From the NCBI RefSeq assembly GCF_001514125.1, contig NZ_KQ948549.1, positions 443,081 to 507,080 on the forward strand: a stretch of 64,000 bases of DNA, read 5' to 3'. The notes under the pieces are model-generated. The model was not told the DNA's origin. It ran no database searches and was given only the letters and a program-made list of their open reading frames with translations. The position numbers and the translations under genes were made by a program. Origin of the DNA: Streptomyces longwoodensis (GTDB lineage: Bacteria; Actinomycetota; Actinomycetes; Streptomycetales; Streptomycetaceae). Below are positions 1-10,121 of the stretch, in pieces (the stretch's first letter is position 1; each line of letters opens with the position of its first letter).

Positions 1-305
1 GGGGCGTCCACCATCCGCGTGCCGTCGGGCAGTTCGTCGCCCTCCGCGAGCAGTGCCTTCACGGTCAGGACGGCGCTGCCGAGGTCCGTGAGGACGGCGA
101 CCCCGGCGCCCCGGTCCACCGCCGCCGCGGCCGCCGCGACCAGCTCGGCACTCGTGCCGAAACCGCCGCCCTCGGTGCCGCCCGCCGGGGCGACCGGGAC
201 CTCCGGGCCGCCGCCCACCAGCCCCTGGGCCAGCTCGGCGACGGACGCCGCCACGGCCGCGCTGTGCGAGACGAGGACGATGCCGACCAGCCTGTCGTCA
301 CTCAT
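1..305 (-). CDS. dhaM: DhaM, phosphotransferase subunit of PTS-dependent dihydroxyacetone kinase (partial)
   Basis: Passes phosphate from the PTS protein HPr to the ADP bound by DhaL, so that DhaK-bound dihydroxyacetone is phosphorylated at PEP's expense. About 101 N-terminal residues are visible; the frame runs off the left edge without a stop. They fit the EIIA-mannose fold: the start reads MSDDRLVGIVLVSHSAAVA, with His14 of VSHS as the expected phosphorylated residue, and LTDLGSAVL follows at residues 72-80. The ATG at 305 has GAGGG about six bases upstream and lies 8 bases after the dhaL stop, so the two are probably co-translated. It is third in the order dhaK-dhaL-dhaM. E. coli DhaM carries extra HPr and EI-like domains; whether they exist here cannot be seen. 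Confidence 0.9.
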   Translation of the reverse strand, partial: MSDDRLVGIVLVSHSAAVAASVAELAQGLVGGGPEVPVAPAGGTEGGGFGTSAELVAAAAAAVDRGAGVAVLTDLGSAVLTVKALLAEGDELPDGTRMVDA

Positions 306-313
306 GGCTGCCC

Positions 314-943
314 TCACTCCCCGCCGGCGTCGGCGCCGGCGTCGGATCCGGCTTCGGCTTCGGCGAGCGCGGCGATCAGCAGGGCCGCCGAGGTGGCCCC
401 CGGGTCCTGGTGCCCGATGCTGCGCTCGCCCAGGTAGCTGGCCCGCCCCTTGCGGGCCAGCAGCGGCGTGGTGGCCTCGGCGCCCTGCTCGGCGGCGGCC
501 AGGGCGGCGCCGAACCCGTCGCCGAGGGCGTCGACCGCCGGGACCAGCGCGTCGATCATGGTCTTGTCGCCCGGCGCGGCCCCGCCGAGCTGCCGTACGG
601 CGTCCACGCCCGTGCGCAGCGCCTCGGCCAGCTGCTCCGGGCCGACCTCGGGCGCGTCGCCGAGCGCCTTGCCGGTGCGGCGCAGCAGCGTGCCGTACAG
701 CGGTCCCGACGCGCCGCCCACCGTCGAGATGAGCTGGCGCCCGGTGAGGATCAGGACGGCGCCCGGTGTGCGCGGGGCCTCCTTCTCCAGCGCCGCGGTC
801 ACCGCGGCGAAGCCGCGCCGCAGGTTGCTGCCGTGGTCGGCGTCGCCGATCGGCGAGTCGAGCGCGGTGAGCCGGTCGGCCTCGCGGTCGACGGACGCGG
901 CGGTGGCCGTCATCCAACGGCGGAAGAAGTCGGCGTCCAACAC
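314..943 (-). CDS. dhaL: DhaL, ADP-binding subunit of dihydroxyacetone kinase
   Basis: Nucleotide-binding subunit of the cytoplasmic dihydroxyacetone kinase. It keeps ADP/ATP as a cofactor that DhaM recharges and hands the gamma-phosphate to DhaK. The 209-residue length is normal. The motif LDSPIGDADHGSNLRRG (residues 28-44) supplies the aspartates (29, 34, 36) that hold the two magnesium ions, and GGASGPLYGTLLRR near residue 76 is the conserved glycine-rich helix cap. The start is GTG at 943 with AAGGAG five bases upstream. The gene lies 60 bases after dhaK and 8 before dhaM. The C-terminal tail (AEAEAGSDAGADAGGE) is low-complexity and probably disordered. Confidence 0.95.
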   Translation of the reverse strand: MLDADFFRRWMTATAASVDREADRLTALDSPIGDADHGSNLRRGFAAVTAALEKEAPRTPGAVLILTGRQLISTVGGASGPLYGTLLRRTGKALGDAPEVGPEQLAEALRTGVDAVRQLGGAAPGDKTMIDALVPAVDALGDGFGAALAAAEQGAEATTPLLARKGRASYLGERSIGHQDPGATSAALLIAALAEAEAGSDAGADAGGE

Positions 944-1003
944 GGGGTCTCCTTGCGTGTCAGGTGGGTACGGGTGCGGTCGGCCGGGACGGGGCGGACT
1001 CCC

Positions 1004-1996
1004 TCACCGGCCCCAGCGCAGCCCGGGCGTGCTCACCGGGGCGTCCCAGAGCCGCAGCAGCTCCTCGTCGATCTGGCACAGGGTGACGGACGCGCCGGCC
1101 ATGTCCAGGGAGGTCACGTAGTTGCCGACGAGCGTACGGGCGACGGCCACCCCGCGCTCGGTGAGCACCCGCTGCACCTCGGCGTTGAAGCCGTACAGCT
1201 CCAGCAGCGGGGTCGCGCCCATGCCGTTGACCAGCACCAGGACGGGGTTGCGGGGCGTCATGTCGTCGAGGATCGCGTGCAGGGCGGCGTCGGCGATCTC
1301 CCGCGAGGTCATCATCGGCCGTCGCTCGCGCCCCGGTTCGCCGTGGATGCCGACGCCGAACTCCAGCTCGCCGTCGGGCAGGTCGAACGTCGGGCTGCCC
1401 TTGGCGGGCGTGGTGCAGGCGCTCAGGGCGACGCCGAAGCTGCGCGCGTTCTCGTTGACCTGCCGGGCCACCGCCTCGACCCGCTCCAGCGGTTGGCCCT
1501 CGTCCGCCGCGGCGCCGGCGATCTTCTCGACGAAGAGGGTGGCCCCGGTACCGCGCCGCCCGGCCGTGTACAGGCTGTCGGTGACCGCCACGTCGTCGTC
1601 GACGAGCACCTTGGCGATCTGGATGCCCTCGTCCTCGGCCAGTTCGGCGGCCATGTCGAAGTTCAGGACGTCGCCGGTGTAGTTCTTGACGACGAACAGC
1701 ACCCCGGCACCGCTGTCCACGGCCGCCGCGGCCCGCACCATCTGGTCCGGCACGGGCGAGGTGAAGACCTCGCCGGGACAGGCCGCCGACAGCATGCCCG
1801 GGCCGACGAACCCGCCGTGCAGCGGCTCGTGCCCCGATCCGCCCCCGGAGACCAGCGCCACCTGCCCGGCGACCGGCGCGTCCCGTCGTACGACCACCCG
1901 GTTCTCCACGTCCACGGTCAGTTCCGGATGTGCGGCCGCCATGCCCCGCAACGCGTCGGCGACCACGGTCTCGGGAACGTTGATGAGCATCCTCAT
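1004..1996 (-). CDS. dhaK: DhaK, dihydroxyacetone-binding subunit
   Basis: Binds dihydroxyacetone covalently as a hemiaminal and accepts phosphate from DhaL, giving dihydroxyacetone phosphate for glycolysis. The 330-residue protein is full length. His218 in GVGIHGEPG is the substrate-binding histidine and falls at the same number as in E. coli DhaK. LVSGGGSGHEPLHGGFVG (residues 49-66) is the conserved N-terminal substrate loop. The frame is open 22 codons further upstream, but ATG 1996 was chosen because it gives the standard MxMLINVPE start and is preceded by GGAGGTAGTC. It is the first gene of the operon, with an inverted repeat 44 bases upstream as a possible operator. Confidence 0.96.
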   Translation of the reverse strand: MRMLINVPETVVADALRGMAAAHPELTVDVENRVVVRRDAPVAGQVALVSGGGSGHEPLHGGFVGPGMLSAACPGEVFTSPVPDQMVRAAAAVDSGAGVLFVVKNYTGDVLNFDMAAELAEDEGIQIAKVLVDDDVAVTDSLYTAGRRGTGATLFVEKIAGAAADEGQPLERVEAVARQVNENARSFGVALSACTTPAKGSPTFDLPDGELEFGVGIHGEPGRERRPMMTSREIADAALHAILDDMTPRNPVLVLVNGMGATPLLELYGFNAEVQRVLTERGVAVARTLVGNYVTSLDMAGASVTLCQIDEELLRLWDAPVSTPGLRWGR

Positions 1997-2039
1997 GACT
2001 ACCTCCGAGGGCTGGGCGGGTGTCCCGTTAGGAAGTATC

Positions 2040-2060
2040 GACCTTGCGGCGGCGAAGGTC
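2040..2060 (-). promoter_or_regulatory. Inverted repeat upstream of dhaK, possible operator
   Basis: GACCTT (2040-2045) and AAGGTC (2055-2060) form a perfect 6-bp inverted repeat around a 9-base G+C spacer, 44 bases before the dhaK start. A weak TA-rich stretch (TACTTCCTAA on the minus strand, 2027-2036) lies between it and the gene and could hold the -10 element. No dha regulator gene is visible in the window. The operator reading is inferred from position and symmetry only. Confidence 0.35.
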
Positions 2061-2119
2061 ACGTCCGTCAGGACCCTTCCGGCCGGGACACCCCGGGCGG
2101 GCGGAGCGCCGCCCCGCCC

Positions 2120-3718
2120 TCAGTCCTCGGCGGCGGCCCCCGGGGCCCGGCGCACGCCGACCGCGGCGACCAGCGCGCCCAGCACGCACAGCGCGCCCGC
2201 GACCAGCACGGAGGTGTGCACGCCGTTCATGAACGCCTGGTGACTGCCCTCCACGACCGCCGTCCGCAGCGGTCCGGGCAGGCCGTCCGGGACGGGCGCG
2301 ACGCCCATCGCCACGGCGTCCTTCGCTCCGCGCAGCCCCGCCGCGGCGTCGGCGGGCACCCCGGCGGCGGTCAGTTCGCCGGTGAGGGTGGAGCAGACCC
2401 GGCTGCCGATGAGCGACACCAGCACCGACGTGCCGAGCGCGCCGCCGACCTGCAGGGCCGTCGCCTGCAGGCCGCCGGCCACCCCGCCGTCCCGGACGGG
2501 CGCGTTGCCCACGATGGCGTCGGACGACGACGACATCACCATGCCGACGCCCAGGCCCAGCGCGATGAACGGCGGCCACATCAGGGCGTACGACGAGTCC
2601 GGTGCCCAGCCGAGCATCACGAAGCAGGCCACCGCCTGGAGCGCCATGCCGAGCGGCATCGTGAACCGCGGCCCGAACCGCTCCGTCAGGGCCGCGCCCA
2701 GCGGCGAGGCCACCACCGAGGCCAGGCTCAGCGGCAGAGTGCGCACCCCGGCCTCGACCGGGGAGAACCCGCGCACGTTCTGCAGGTAGAGCATCACGAA
2801 GAAGATCACACCGAGCAGCACGAAGAAGTTCAGCGCGGTGATGACCGTGCCTATGGTCAGCGCCGGGTTGCGGAACAGACGCATCGGCAGCAGCGGGGCG
2901 GCCACCCGGCCCTCGTACAGGCCGAAGGCCACCAGGACCAGGACACCGCCCCCGATGGCGCCCAGCGTGCCGCCCGAGGTCCAGCCCCAGGTCTCGCCCT
3001 TGACCACGCCGAACACGACGGCCAGCAGCCCCAGCGCCAGCAGCACGACCCCGCCGAGGTCGAACTTCTCGCCCCGCGCGGCGGTGTTCCTGCTCTGCGG
3101 CAGCACCAGGGCGCTGAAGACCAGCGCGGCCACGGCGATGGGCGCGTTGATGAAGAACACCGACTCCCAGTCGACGTGCTGCACGAGCAGTCCGCCGACG
3201 ATCGGGCCGAGGGCGGTGGAGACGGACGAGACCATGGCCCAGATCCCGACCGCCATGCCGAACTTCCGCGGCGGGAACACCGCCCGGAGCAGACCGAGGG
3301 TGTTGGGCATCAGCAGCGCGCCGAAGAAGCCCTGCACGGCGCGGAAGACGATGACGCCCGTGACGGACCCGCTCAGCCCGATGGCCACGGACGCCACGGC
3401 GAACCCGGCGACACCGACCAGGTAGAAGGTGCGCCGCCCGAACCGGTCGCCCAGCTTGCCGCCGAGGATCAGCGCGCCGGCGAGCGCCAGCAGGTAGGAG
3501 TTGGTGACCCACTGGAGGTCGGCGGTGGACGCGTCCAGGTCGCGGCCGATCTCGGGGTTGGCGATCGAGACGACCGAACCGTCGAGGCCGACCATGAAGA
3601 GGCCGAACGCGACGGCGACCAGCGTCAGCCAGGGGTTGGCCCGCGGACCGCGCGGCTGGTCCGGGGGAGCGGCGACGGAGGCCGCCGGGGTGGAGGAGTG
3701 GGTGGCCGCGGAGGGCAT
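2120..3718 (-). CDS. MFS multidrug efflux permease, DHA2 (EmrB/QacA) type
   Basis: Integral membrane drug/proton antiporter of 532 residues, the usual length for 14-helix DHA2 permeases. Visible family features are the first-helix motif VGLDGSVVSIANPEIG (about residues 43-58), motif A GGKLGDRFGRRTFY between helices 2 and 3, and RAVQGFFGALLMPNTLG near residues 130-146. A proline- and alanine-rich cytoplasmic N-terminus of about 28 residues precedes helix 1. The ATG at 3718 is the first in frame. The gene lies 197 bases downstream of a same-strand MarR gene, so it is probably that regulator's target. A short repeat GACAG-TGC-CTGTC (3719-3731) abuts the start codon. The substrate cannot be told from sequence. 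Confidence 0.9.
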   Translation of the reverse strand: MPSAATHSSTPAASVAAPPDQPRGPRANPWLTLVAVAFGLFMVGLDGSVVSIANPEIGRDLDASTADLQWVTNSYLLALAGALILGGKLGDRFGRRTFYLVGVAGFAVASVAIGLSGSVTGVIVFRAVQGFFGALLMPNTLGLLRAVFPPRKFGMAVGIWAMVSSVSTALGPIVGGLLVQHVDWESVFFINAPIAVAALVFSALVLPQSRNTAARGEKFDLGGVVLLALGLLAVVFGVVKGETWGWTSGGTLGAIGGGVLVLVAFGLYEGRVAAPLLPMRLFRNPALTIGTVITALNFFVLLGVIFFVMLYLQNVRGFSPVEAGVRTLPLSLASVVASPLGAALTERFGPRFTMPLGMALQAVACFVMLGWAPDSSYALMWPPFIALGLGVGMVMSSSSDAIVGNAPVRDGGVAGGLQATALQVGGALGTSVLVSLIGSRVCSTLTGELTAAGVPADAAAGLRGAKDAVAMGVAPVPDGLPGPLRTAVVEGSHQAFMNGVHTSVLVAGALCVLGALVAAVGVRRAPGAAAED

Positions 3719-3887
3719 GACAGTGCCTGTCCTTCGTTAGCCCGCCTGCCCGGAACCGGACGGCGCGCGACAGCGGATCGCCGCGCCACGAAGGGCGCGA
3801 ACGACCGCGGGTCGCCGACCACCGGAGGAAGCCGGAGAGACGAGAAAGGGGGAGGGGAGGGGAGGCGAGCCGCGGGGGCCGCGCCCG

Positions 3888-3905
3888 GGGTCCTACGACG
3901 GACCC
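3888..3905 (-). terminator. Short hairpin after the MarR gene
   Basis: GGGTCC (3888-3893) and GGACCC (3900-3905) pair perfectly around TACGAC, 11 bases past the MarR stop. There is no T-run, which is common in Streptomyces. It would weaken read-through into the permease gene. The stem is only 6 bp, so this is a modest call. Confidence 0.35.
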
Positions 3906-3915
3906 GGCGCCGCGC

Positions 3916-4410
3916 TCAGTGGGCGGCGGTGGCGCTGGCGGCGCCCGCGGTGGGCAGGTGCCGGCCGAGGGCGTTCAACGCGCCGAGCGCGGAACCCAGG
4001 GCGTCCAGCTCGCCCTCCGTCAGGGAACGCAGCGCGCCCGTGACGTGGCCGGCCATCAACTGCCTGACCTCGACGAGGCGCTGCCGGGCGACGGACGTGA
4101 GGTGCAGGTGGGCGACGCGCTTGTCGGAGGCGTCCGGCCGGCGCTCCAGCAGGCCCTGCTCGGTGAGCTGGGTGACCAGCGCGCTGACGTTGTTGGGCTT
4201 CATCAGCAGCGCCTCGGCCGCCGCCCGGACGGTCACCCCGTCGTGGTCGCCGACGTGCCGCAGCAGCGCCAGCTGCGCCTCGGAGGGCTTGGGGTGCGGG
4301 TACTCCAGGTCCACCTGCCGCTCCAGGGCCCGCCCCAGCGCGGGCAGGCACGCCACGAGGCCGGCGGCCACGTGGTCGAGGTCCTGCGCGGAGGGGCGGG
4401 GCGGGGGCAT
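3916..4410 (-). CDS. MarR-family transcriptional regulator
   Basis: Winged-helix dimeric repressor of about 164 residues. The DNA-binding core runs from roughly residue 43 to 110: SEAQLALLRHVGDHDGVTVR, then the recognition region AEALLMKPNNVSALVTQL, then the wing RRPDASDKRVAHLHLTSVA with the family's D-x-R pattern. An in-frame ATG at 4422 would add four residues (MLAR). I prefer 4410 because a -35/-10 pair (TTGACA, 18 bases, TATGCT) ends 7 bases before it and actually covers 4422, giving a leaderless message. Two palindromes overlap this promoter, so autoregulation is likely. The adjacent efflux permease is the probable target. The ligand is unknown. Confidence 0.9.
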   Translation of the reverse strand: MPPPRPSAQDLDHVAAGLVACLPALGRALERQVDLEYPHPKPSEAQLALLRHVGDHDGVTVRAAAEALLMKPNNVSALVTQLTEQGLLERRPDASDKRVAHLHLTSVARQRLVEVRQLMAGHVTGALRSLTEGELDALGSALGALNALGRHLPTAGAASATAAH

Positions 4411-4417
4411 GCGGGCG

Positions 4418-4452
4418 AGCATAGGTACGGGAAGATACCTATGTCAACATAG
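4418..4452 (-). promoter_or_regulatory. MarR promoter with two overlapping palindromes
   Basis: Minus strand: TTGACA (4447-4442), 18 bases, TATGCT (4423-4418), then 7 bases to the ATG at 4410. Palindrome one is CATAGGTA (4420-4427), 8 bases, TACCTATG (4436-4443), a perfect 8-bp repeat. Palindrome two is CTATGT (4439-4444), CA, ACATAG (4447-4452). Together they cover both promoter elements, as expected for an autorepressed MarR gene. The base composition (many A and T) stands out from the surrounding sequence. Confidence 0.65.
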
Positions 4453-4467
4453 CTAGCGGTCTCGCGG

Positions 4468-4878
4468 TCAGCCCGTCGGCTGGGTGAAGCGGATGCTGTT
4501 GCCGAACGGGTCGCGCAGGCCGCAGTCGATGCCGTACGGCTGCTCGGTGGGCTCCTGGGTGAACTCCACGCCCCGGCCGCGCAGCGTCTCGTAGGTCTTG
4601 CGGCAGTCGTCCGTGCTGAAGATGAGGTGGCCGCCGGTCGCGCCCTTGGTGAGCAGCGCGCGGACCTGCTCCGCCGTCTCCTCGGACAGGGCCGGCGGAC
4701 CCGGCTTCTCCAGCAGGACCTGGCGTTCGGGGTGGCCGGGGACGCCGACCGTCAGCCAGCGCATGAAGCCCAGGTCGACGTCGGCGGTCACCTCGAGCCC
4801 GAGCTTGCCGACGTAGAAGTCCAGGGCCTCGTCCTGGTCGAGGACGTAGATCTGTGAGTGGGTGATTCCGGTGAACAT
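4468..4878 (-). CDS. VOC (glyoxalase/bleomycin-resistance fold) protein
   Basis: Small cytoplasmic protein of 136 residues with the paired beta-alpha-beta-beta-beta units of the vicinal oxygen chelate superfamily. The first unit begins ITHSQIYVLDQDEALDFYV; the second carries GGHLIFSTDDCRKTYE and ends RDPFGNSIRFTQP, the usual VOC ending. Enzyme members use His/Glu metal ligands, but the chemistry cannot be assigned here. The open frame extends upstream, but ATG 4878 is where family similarity begins. It follows an AraC-type gene by 59 bases on the same strand, a pairing common in Streptomyces, so it is probably that regulator's target. It lies 57 bases before the MarR start codon at 4410. Confidence 0.85.
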   Translation of the reverse strand: MFTGITHSQIYVLDQDEALDFYVGKLGLEVTADVDLGFMRWLTVGVPGHPERQVLLEKPGPPALSEETAEQVRALLTKGATGGHLIFSTDDCRKTYETLRGRGVEFTQEPTEQPYGIDCGLRDPFGNSIRFTQPTG

Positions 4879-4937
4879 GACTGTCACGCTAACGACCCGC
4901 GGCCCGGAAAACTTCTCCGAAACCGCCGAGCCGGGCG

Positions 4938-5375
4938 TCAGCGGCCGGGGCCGGGCCCGTCGTGGGACGGACGGGTCCAGGCCATCGTGAAGCACGTCGG
5001 CACGTGTACCGGCGCCGCCGCGGCCGGCCTCGCCGCGGCGGTCTCCTTGCGGTAGGCGCGCGGGGAGCGGCCGACGATGTCGCGGAACGTCCGGCTGAAC
5101 GTGCCCGGGCTGCCGAAGCCGACCTCGAAGCAGATCTCCGTGACCGGGCGGTCCGTCTCCCGCAGCAGGAACATCGCCCGCTCCACGCGCCGGCGCTGCA
5201 GATAACGGTGGGGCGTCTCGCCGAAGGTGGCCCGGAAGGTGCGCGTGAAGTGCGACTCCGACACGTGCGCGACCCGGGCCAGCGCGGGCACGTCGAGGGG
5301 CTGCGCGTAGGCGCGGTCCATGGCGTCGCGCGCCCGGAGCATCCGGCGGTGGGTGTCTTCGGCGGCGCGGCTCAC
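4938..5375 (-). CDS. Short AraC-family transcriptional regulator
   Basis: DNA-binding protein of 145 residues made almost entirely of the two AraC/XylS helix-turn-helix motifs. The first is LDVPALARVAHVSESHFTRT (residues 27-46); the second is VTEICFEVGFGSPGTFSRTF (about 77-96), followed by the family signature RDIVGRSPRAYRK. There is no N-terminal ligand domain, as in the SoxS/MarA class. About 30 C-terminal residues rich in Ala, Pro and Gly are outside the fold. The start is GTG at 5375. It is probably co-transcribed with the VOC gene 59 bases downstream. The signal is unknown. Confidence 0.88.
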   Translation of the reverse strand: MSRAAEDTHRRMLRARDAMDRAYAQPLDVPALARVAHVSESHFTRTFRATFGETPHRYLQRRRVERAMFLLRETDRPVTEICFEVGFGSPGTFSRTFRDIVGRSPRAYRKETAAARPAAAAPVHVPTCFTMAWTRPSHDGPGPGR

Positions 5376-5604
5376 ACCGCCATCCCATCACGGCGGTGCC
5401 GAGCCTGGCGCCCGGCCGCCAGATCCGGACGGCCCCTCCCCGCGCGCTCTGCTACGAAGACGACCGTCGCCGCCGTATGCCATGACGGCCGGCCGCTTCA
5501 CCGCTGGGGCCACCGGCCGCTTCGCCGCCCGGACCACAGGTCGCGTCCCCCGTACATCACCGGCCGCGTCACCGGGACGACCGCTCGCTCCCCCCGGCAC
5601 GGCA

Positions 5605-5650
5605 CTAATCTTTAACACTTCTTTTTCTTGAACCGTTCGTGTTTGTGTGG
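5605..5650 (+). promoter_or_regulatory. A+T-rich promoter/operator region of furA-katG
   Basis: This 46-base stretch, including TTTAACACTTCTTTTTCTTG (5611-5630) and ending in GTTTGTGTGG, is strikingly A+T-rich against its surroundings and ends just before the furA ribosome-binding site (GGAAGG at 5649-5654). FurA-type regulators in Streptomyces repress their own promoter, so the operator should lie here. AACAC (5614-5618) and GTGTT (5639-5643) are inverted around 20 bases, but I cannot align them confidently to a known FurA box. Confidence 0.5.
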
Positions 5651-5663
5651 AAGGGTCACGGGC

Positions 5664-8386
<2,723 letters not shown>

Positions 8387-8428
8387 TCCCTCCCCGCGTC
8401 CCGCCGTCCCGGCGGACACCGCGTGAAC

Positions 8429-8464
8429 CGGTGGCCCCGGTCCTCCCCAGGACCGGGGCCACCG
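8429..8464 (+). terminator. Strong hairpin terminator after katG
   Basis: A perfect 16-bp stem (8429-8444 with 8449-8464) closes a CCCC loop, beginning 43 bases past the katG stop. The left arm contains GGTGGCCCCGGTCCT. There is no T-tract, as is usual for Streptomyces terminators. Confidence 0.85.
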
Positions 8465-8508
8465 TGCGTCGCCCGCCGTGCCGGTCCCGCGATGTGCGGC
8501 GCCCTTGT

Positions 8509-8524
8509 TATGACCGTCGTCATA
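8509..8524 (+). promoter_or_regulatory. Inverted repeat TATGAC-N4-GTCATA
   Basis: Perfect 6-bp inverted repeat (8509-8514 and 8519-8524) with spacer CGTC, 47 bases upstream of the next start codon. It sits in a locally A+T-rich patch beginning TTGTTA that could be the promoter. An operator role is inferred from symmetry and position. Confidence 0.4.
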
Positions 8525-8570
8525 GGGGATGCTGCCTCCGGCAGGGACCGGCCGACGGAAGGGGCAGCAC

Positions 8571-9494
8571 GTGAACGGCGACGGCGTCGCGCGCACGATG
8601 TGGGAACTCGGGGAACCGGTGCACGACCTGGTCTACTTCCACCCCGAGGCCCGCGCGGCCGCGGACGGCCTCGGGATGCGCGGCTTCTGGATGGGCTACT
8701 TCGCGCTGCGCGCCGCCCCCCTCGGCCCCGTGCCCGCCTCCGTGGTCACCGGCGCCTTCTACGTCTTCCACCCGGCCCGCGTGGCGGGCGCGCTGCCCGA
8801 CGCCTGGGGGCACGCCGACCCGGCCGCGGTCGTGGCCGCCCGGGAGCGGGCCATGGACGCCGCCCTCACCCAGGTCTACGGCGCCGGACGCGTCGCCTCC
8901 GCCGACCTCACCGAGGCCGCCGACCTGGCCTGGCGGGCCGCCGGGGCCGCCGACACCGCGGGGCGGGTGCTCGGCGCCGCCAACCAGGCCCTGGACCGGC
9001 CGGACCTGCCCCACGTACGGCTCTGGCAGGCCCTGACGACCCTGCGCGAGCACCGCGGCGACGGGCACATCGCCGTCCTCGTCGCCCACGGCGTCGGACC
9101 GGTGGCCGCCATGGTCCTCAAGGTCGCCGCCGGGGAGTCCGACGCGGACCTGCTGCGCCTGGGCCGCAAGTGGGACGCCGACGCGTGGGGTACGGCCGTG
9201 GAGGACCTGCGCGGCCGGGGCTGGCTGGACGCCGACGGGCACCTCACCGCGCCCGGTGCGGCCGCCCGCGCCCGGATCGAGGCGGAGACGGACGCGGCCG
9301 CCGCCCGCCCCTGGCGGGCCCTCGGCACCGCTCCCACGCAACGCCTCGCCGACCTGCTCGCCCCCCTCTCCAGGACGGTCCTGGACACCGGTCTGATCCC
9401 GTCCGGCAACCCGGTCGGCCTGACCGACGGGGTGTGGACGGGCCGGCCGGTGCCCGACGCGGGCTCGTGTCCGACAGCCCCGGGCTCGGCGTAG
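8571..9494 (+). CDS. SCO6745-like (SalK-type) conserved protein
   Basis: Cytoplasmic protein of 307 residues resembling the widespread actinobacterial SCO6745/SalK family, which has no established biochemical role. The N-terminus is typical (MWELGEPVHDLVYFHPEA, then AADGLGMRGFWMGYFALRAA). A middle block lists paired helices, and the C-terminal part around WDADAWGTAVEDLRGRGWLD looks like a winged-helix segment, although no DNA-binding role is shown. GTG 8571 was chosen over the upstream open frame because AAGGGGCAG precedes it. The RpiB-like gene follows after 9 bases and phosphoketolase after another 138, so the three may be expressed together. Confidence 0.75.
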   Translation: MNGDGVARTMWELGEPVHDLVYFHPEARAAADGLGMRGFWMGYFALRAAPLGPVPASVVTGAFYVFHPARVAGALPDAWGHADPAAVVAARERAMDAALTQVYGAGRVASADLTEAADLAWRAAGAADTAGRVLGAANQALDRPDLPHVRLWQALTTLREHRGDGHIAVLVAHGVGPVAAMVLKVAAGESDADLLRLGRKWDADAWGTAVEDLRGRGWLDADGHLTAPGAAARARIEAETDAAAARPWRALGTAPTQRLADLLAPLSRTVLDTGLIPSGNPVGLTDGVWTGRPVPDAGSCPTAPGSA

Positions 9495-9503
9495 GCTCGC
9501 GGC

Positions 9504-9983
9504 ATGCGGATCTCCGTCTCCTCCGACATGGACGAACCCGTGGCCCGCGCGCTGGTCGCGGAGCTGCGTGAGCGGGGGCACGAGGTGCTCGCCCGCGGGG
9601 CGCTGGTGCCCGGCGACGACCCCCGGTGGGCCGTGTGCTCGGAGCGGGCCGCCCGGGACGTGGCCGACGGGCGCGCCGACCAGGCCGTGGTGTGCTGCTG
9701 GACCGGCACGGGAGCCTCGATCGCCGCGAACAAGGTGCCCGGGGTGCGGGCGGCGCTGTGCACCGACGGCGCCACGGCCGACGGGGCCCGCCGCTGGAAC
9801 GACGCCAACGTCCTCGCCCTGAGCCTGCGCCTGACCTCCGGACCGCTGCTGAAGGAGATCCTGGACGCCTGGTTCACGGCCGTCCCGAGCGAGGACCCGG
9901 AGGACCGGGGCAACGTGGCCCACGTGGACGCACTGGACCGGGCCGGGGCCGCCTGGGCGGCACCGGGGGAGCGGGGCGCCTGA
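9504..9983 (+). CDS. rpiB: RpiB/LacAB-family sugar-phosphate isomerase
   Basis: 159 residues with the RpiB/LacA/LacB fold, which interconverts ribose-5-phosphate and ribulose-5-phosphate or related hexose phosphates through an enediol. The catalytic-base segment is VVCCWTGTGASIAANKVPGV (about residues 62-81); it keeps the cysteine and the TGTGxSIAANK anion hole, but has Trp where classical RpiB has Gly after the cysteine. RRWNDANVLALSLR supplies the second conserved Asn motif. In front of phosphoketolase, an isomerase feeding pentose phosphates to Xfp would make sense, so the pentose reaction is preferred over a LacAB role. Starts at ATG, 9 bases after the previous stop. Confidence 0.8.
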   Translation: MRISVSSDMDEPVARALVAELRERGHEVLARGALVPGDDPRWAVCSERAARDVADGRADQAVVCCWTGTGASIAANKVPGVRAALCTDGATADGARRWNDANVLALSLRLTSGPLLKEILDAWFTAVPSEDPEDRGNVAHVDALDRAGAAWAAPGERGA

Positions 9984-10023
9984 GGCGCACGGCGCCGCTG
10001 GAGCCGACCGGGGTCCCCCGAAT

Positions 10024-10037
10024 GGGTCGGTCGGCCC
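10024..10037. promoter_or_regulatory. Palindromic GGGTCGGTCGGCCC upstream of xfp
   Basis: A 14-base near-palindrome of the form GGGnCGnnCGnCCC, 84 bases before the xfp start. Its length and GGG...CCC ends recall the boxes bound by DevR/DosR-type dormancy regulators, but G+C-rich symmetry is common by chance here, so this is a weak call. Confidence 0.25.
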
Positions 10038-10121
10038 TGTCGGGTACCCGCCGGGCGGGAGAGGGTGGACGGGTGCGCCACGGCACCCCGCCCACCGCAC
10101 CGCGACCCGGAAGGGAACCCC

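Noticed and set aside
410..4456. Open frame of about 4 kb on the plus strand across dhaL, dhaK, the MFS and MarR genes
   Set aside because: It is antisense to four well-supported genes; such frames are common in G+C-rich DNA because stop codons are rare. The translated sequence has no family likeness.
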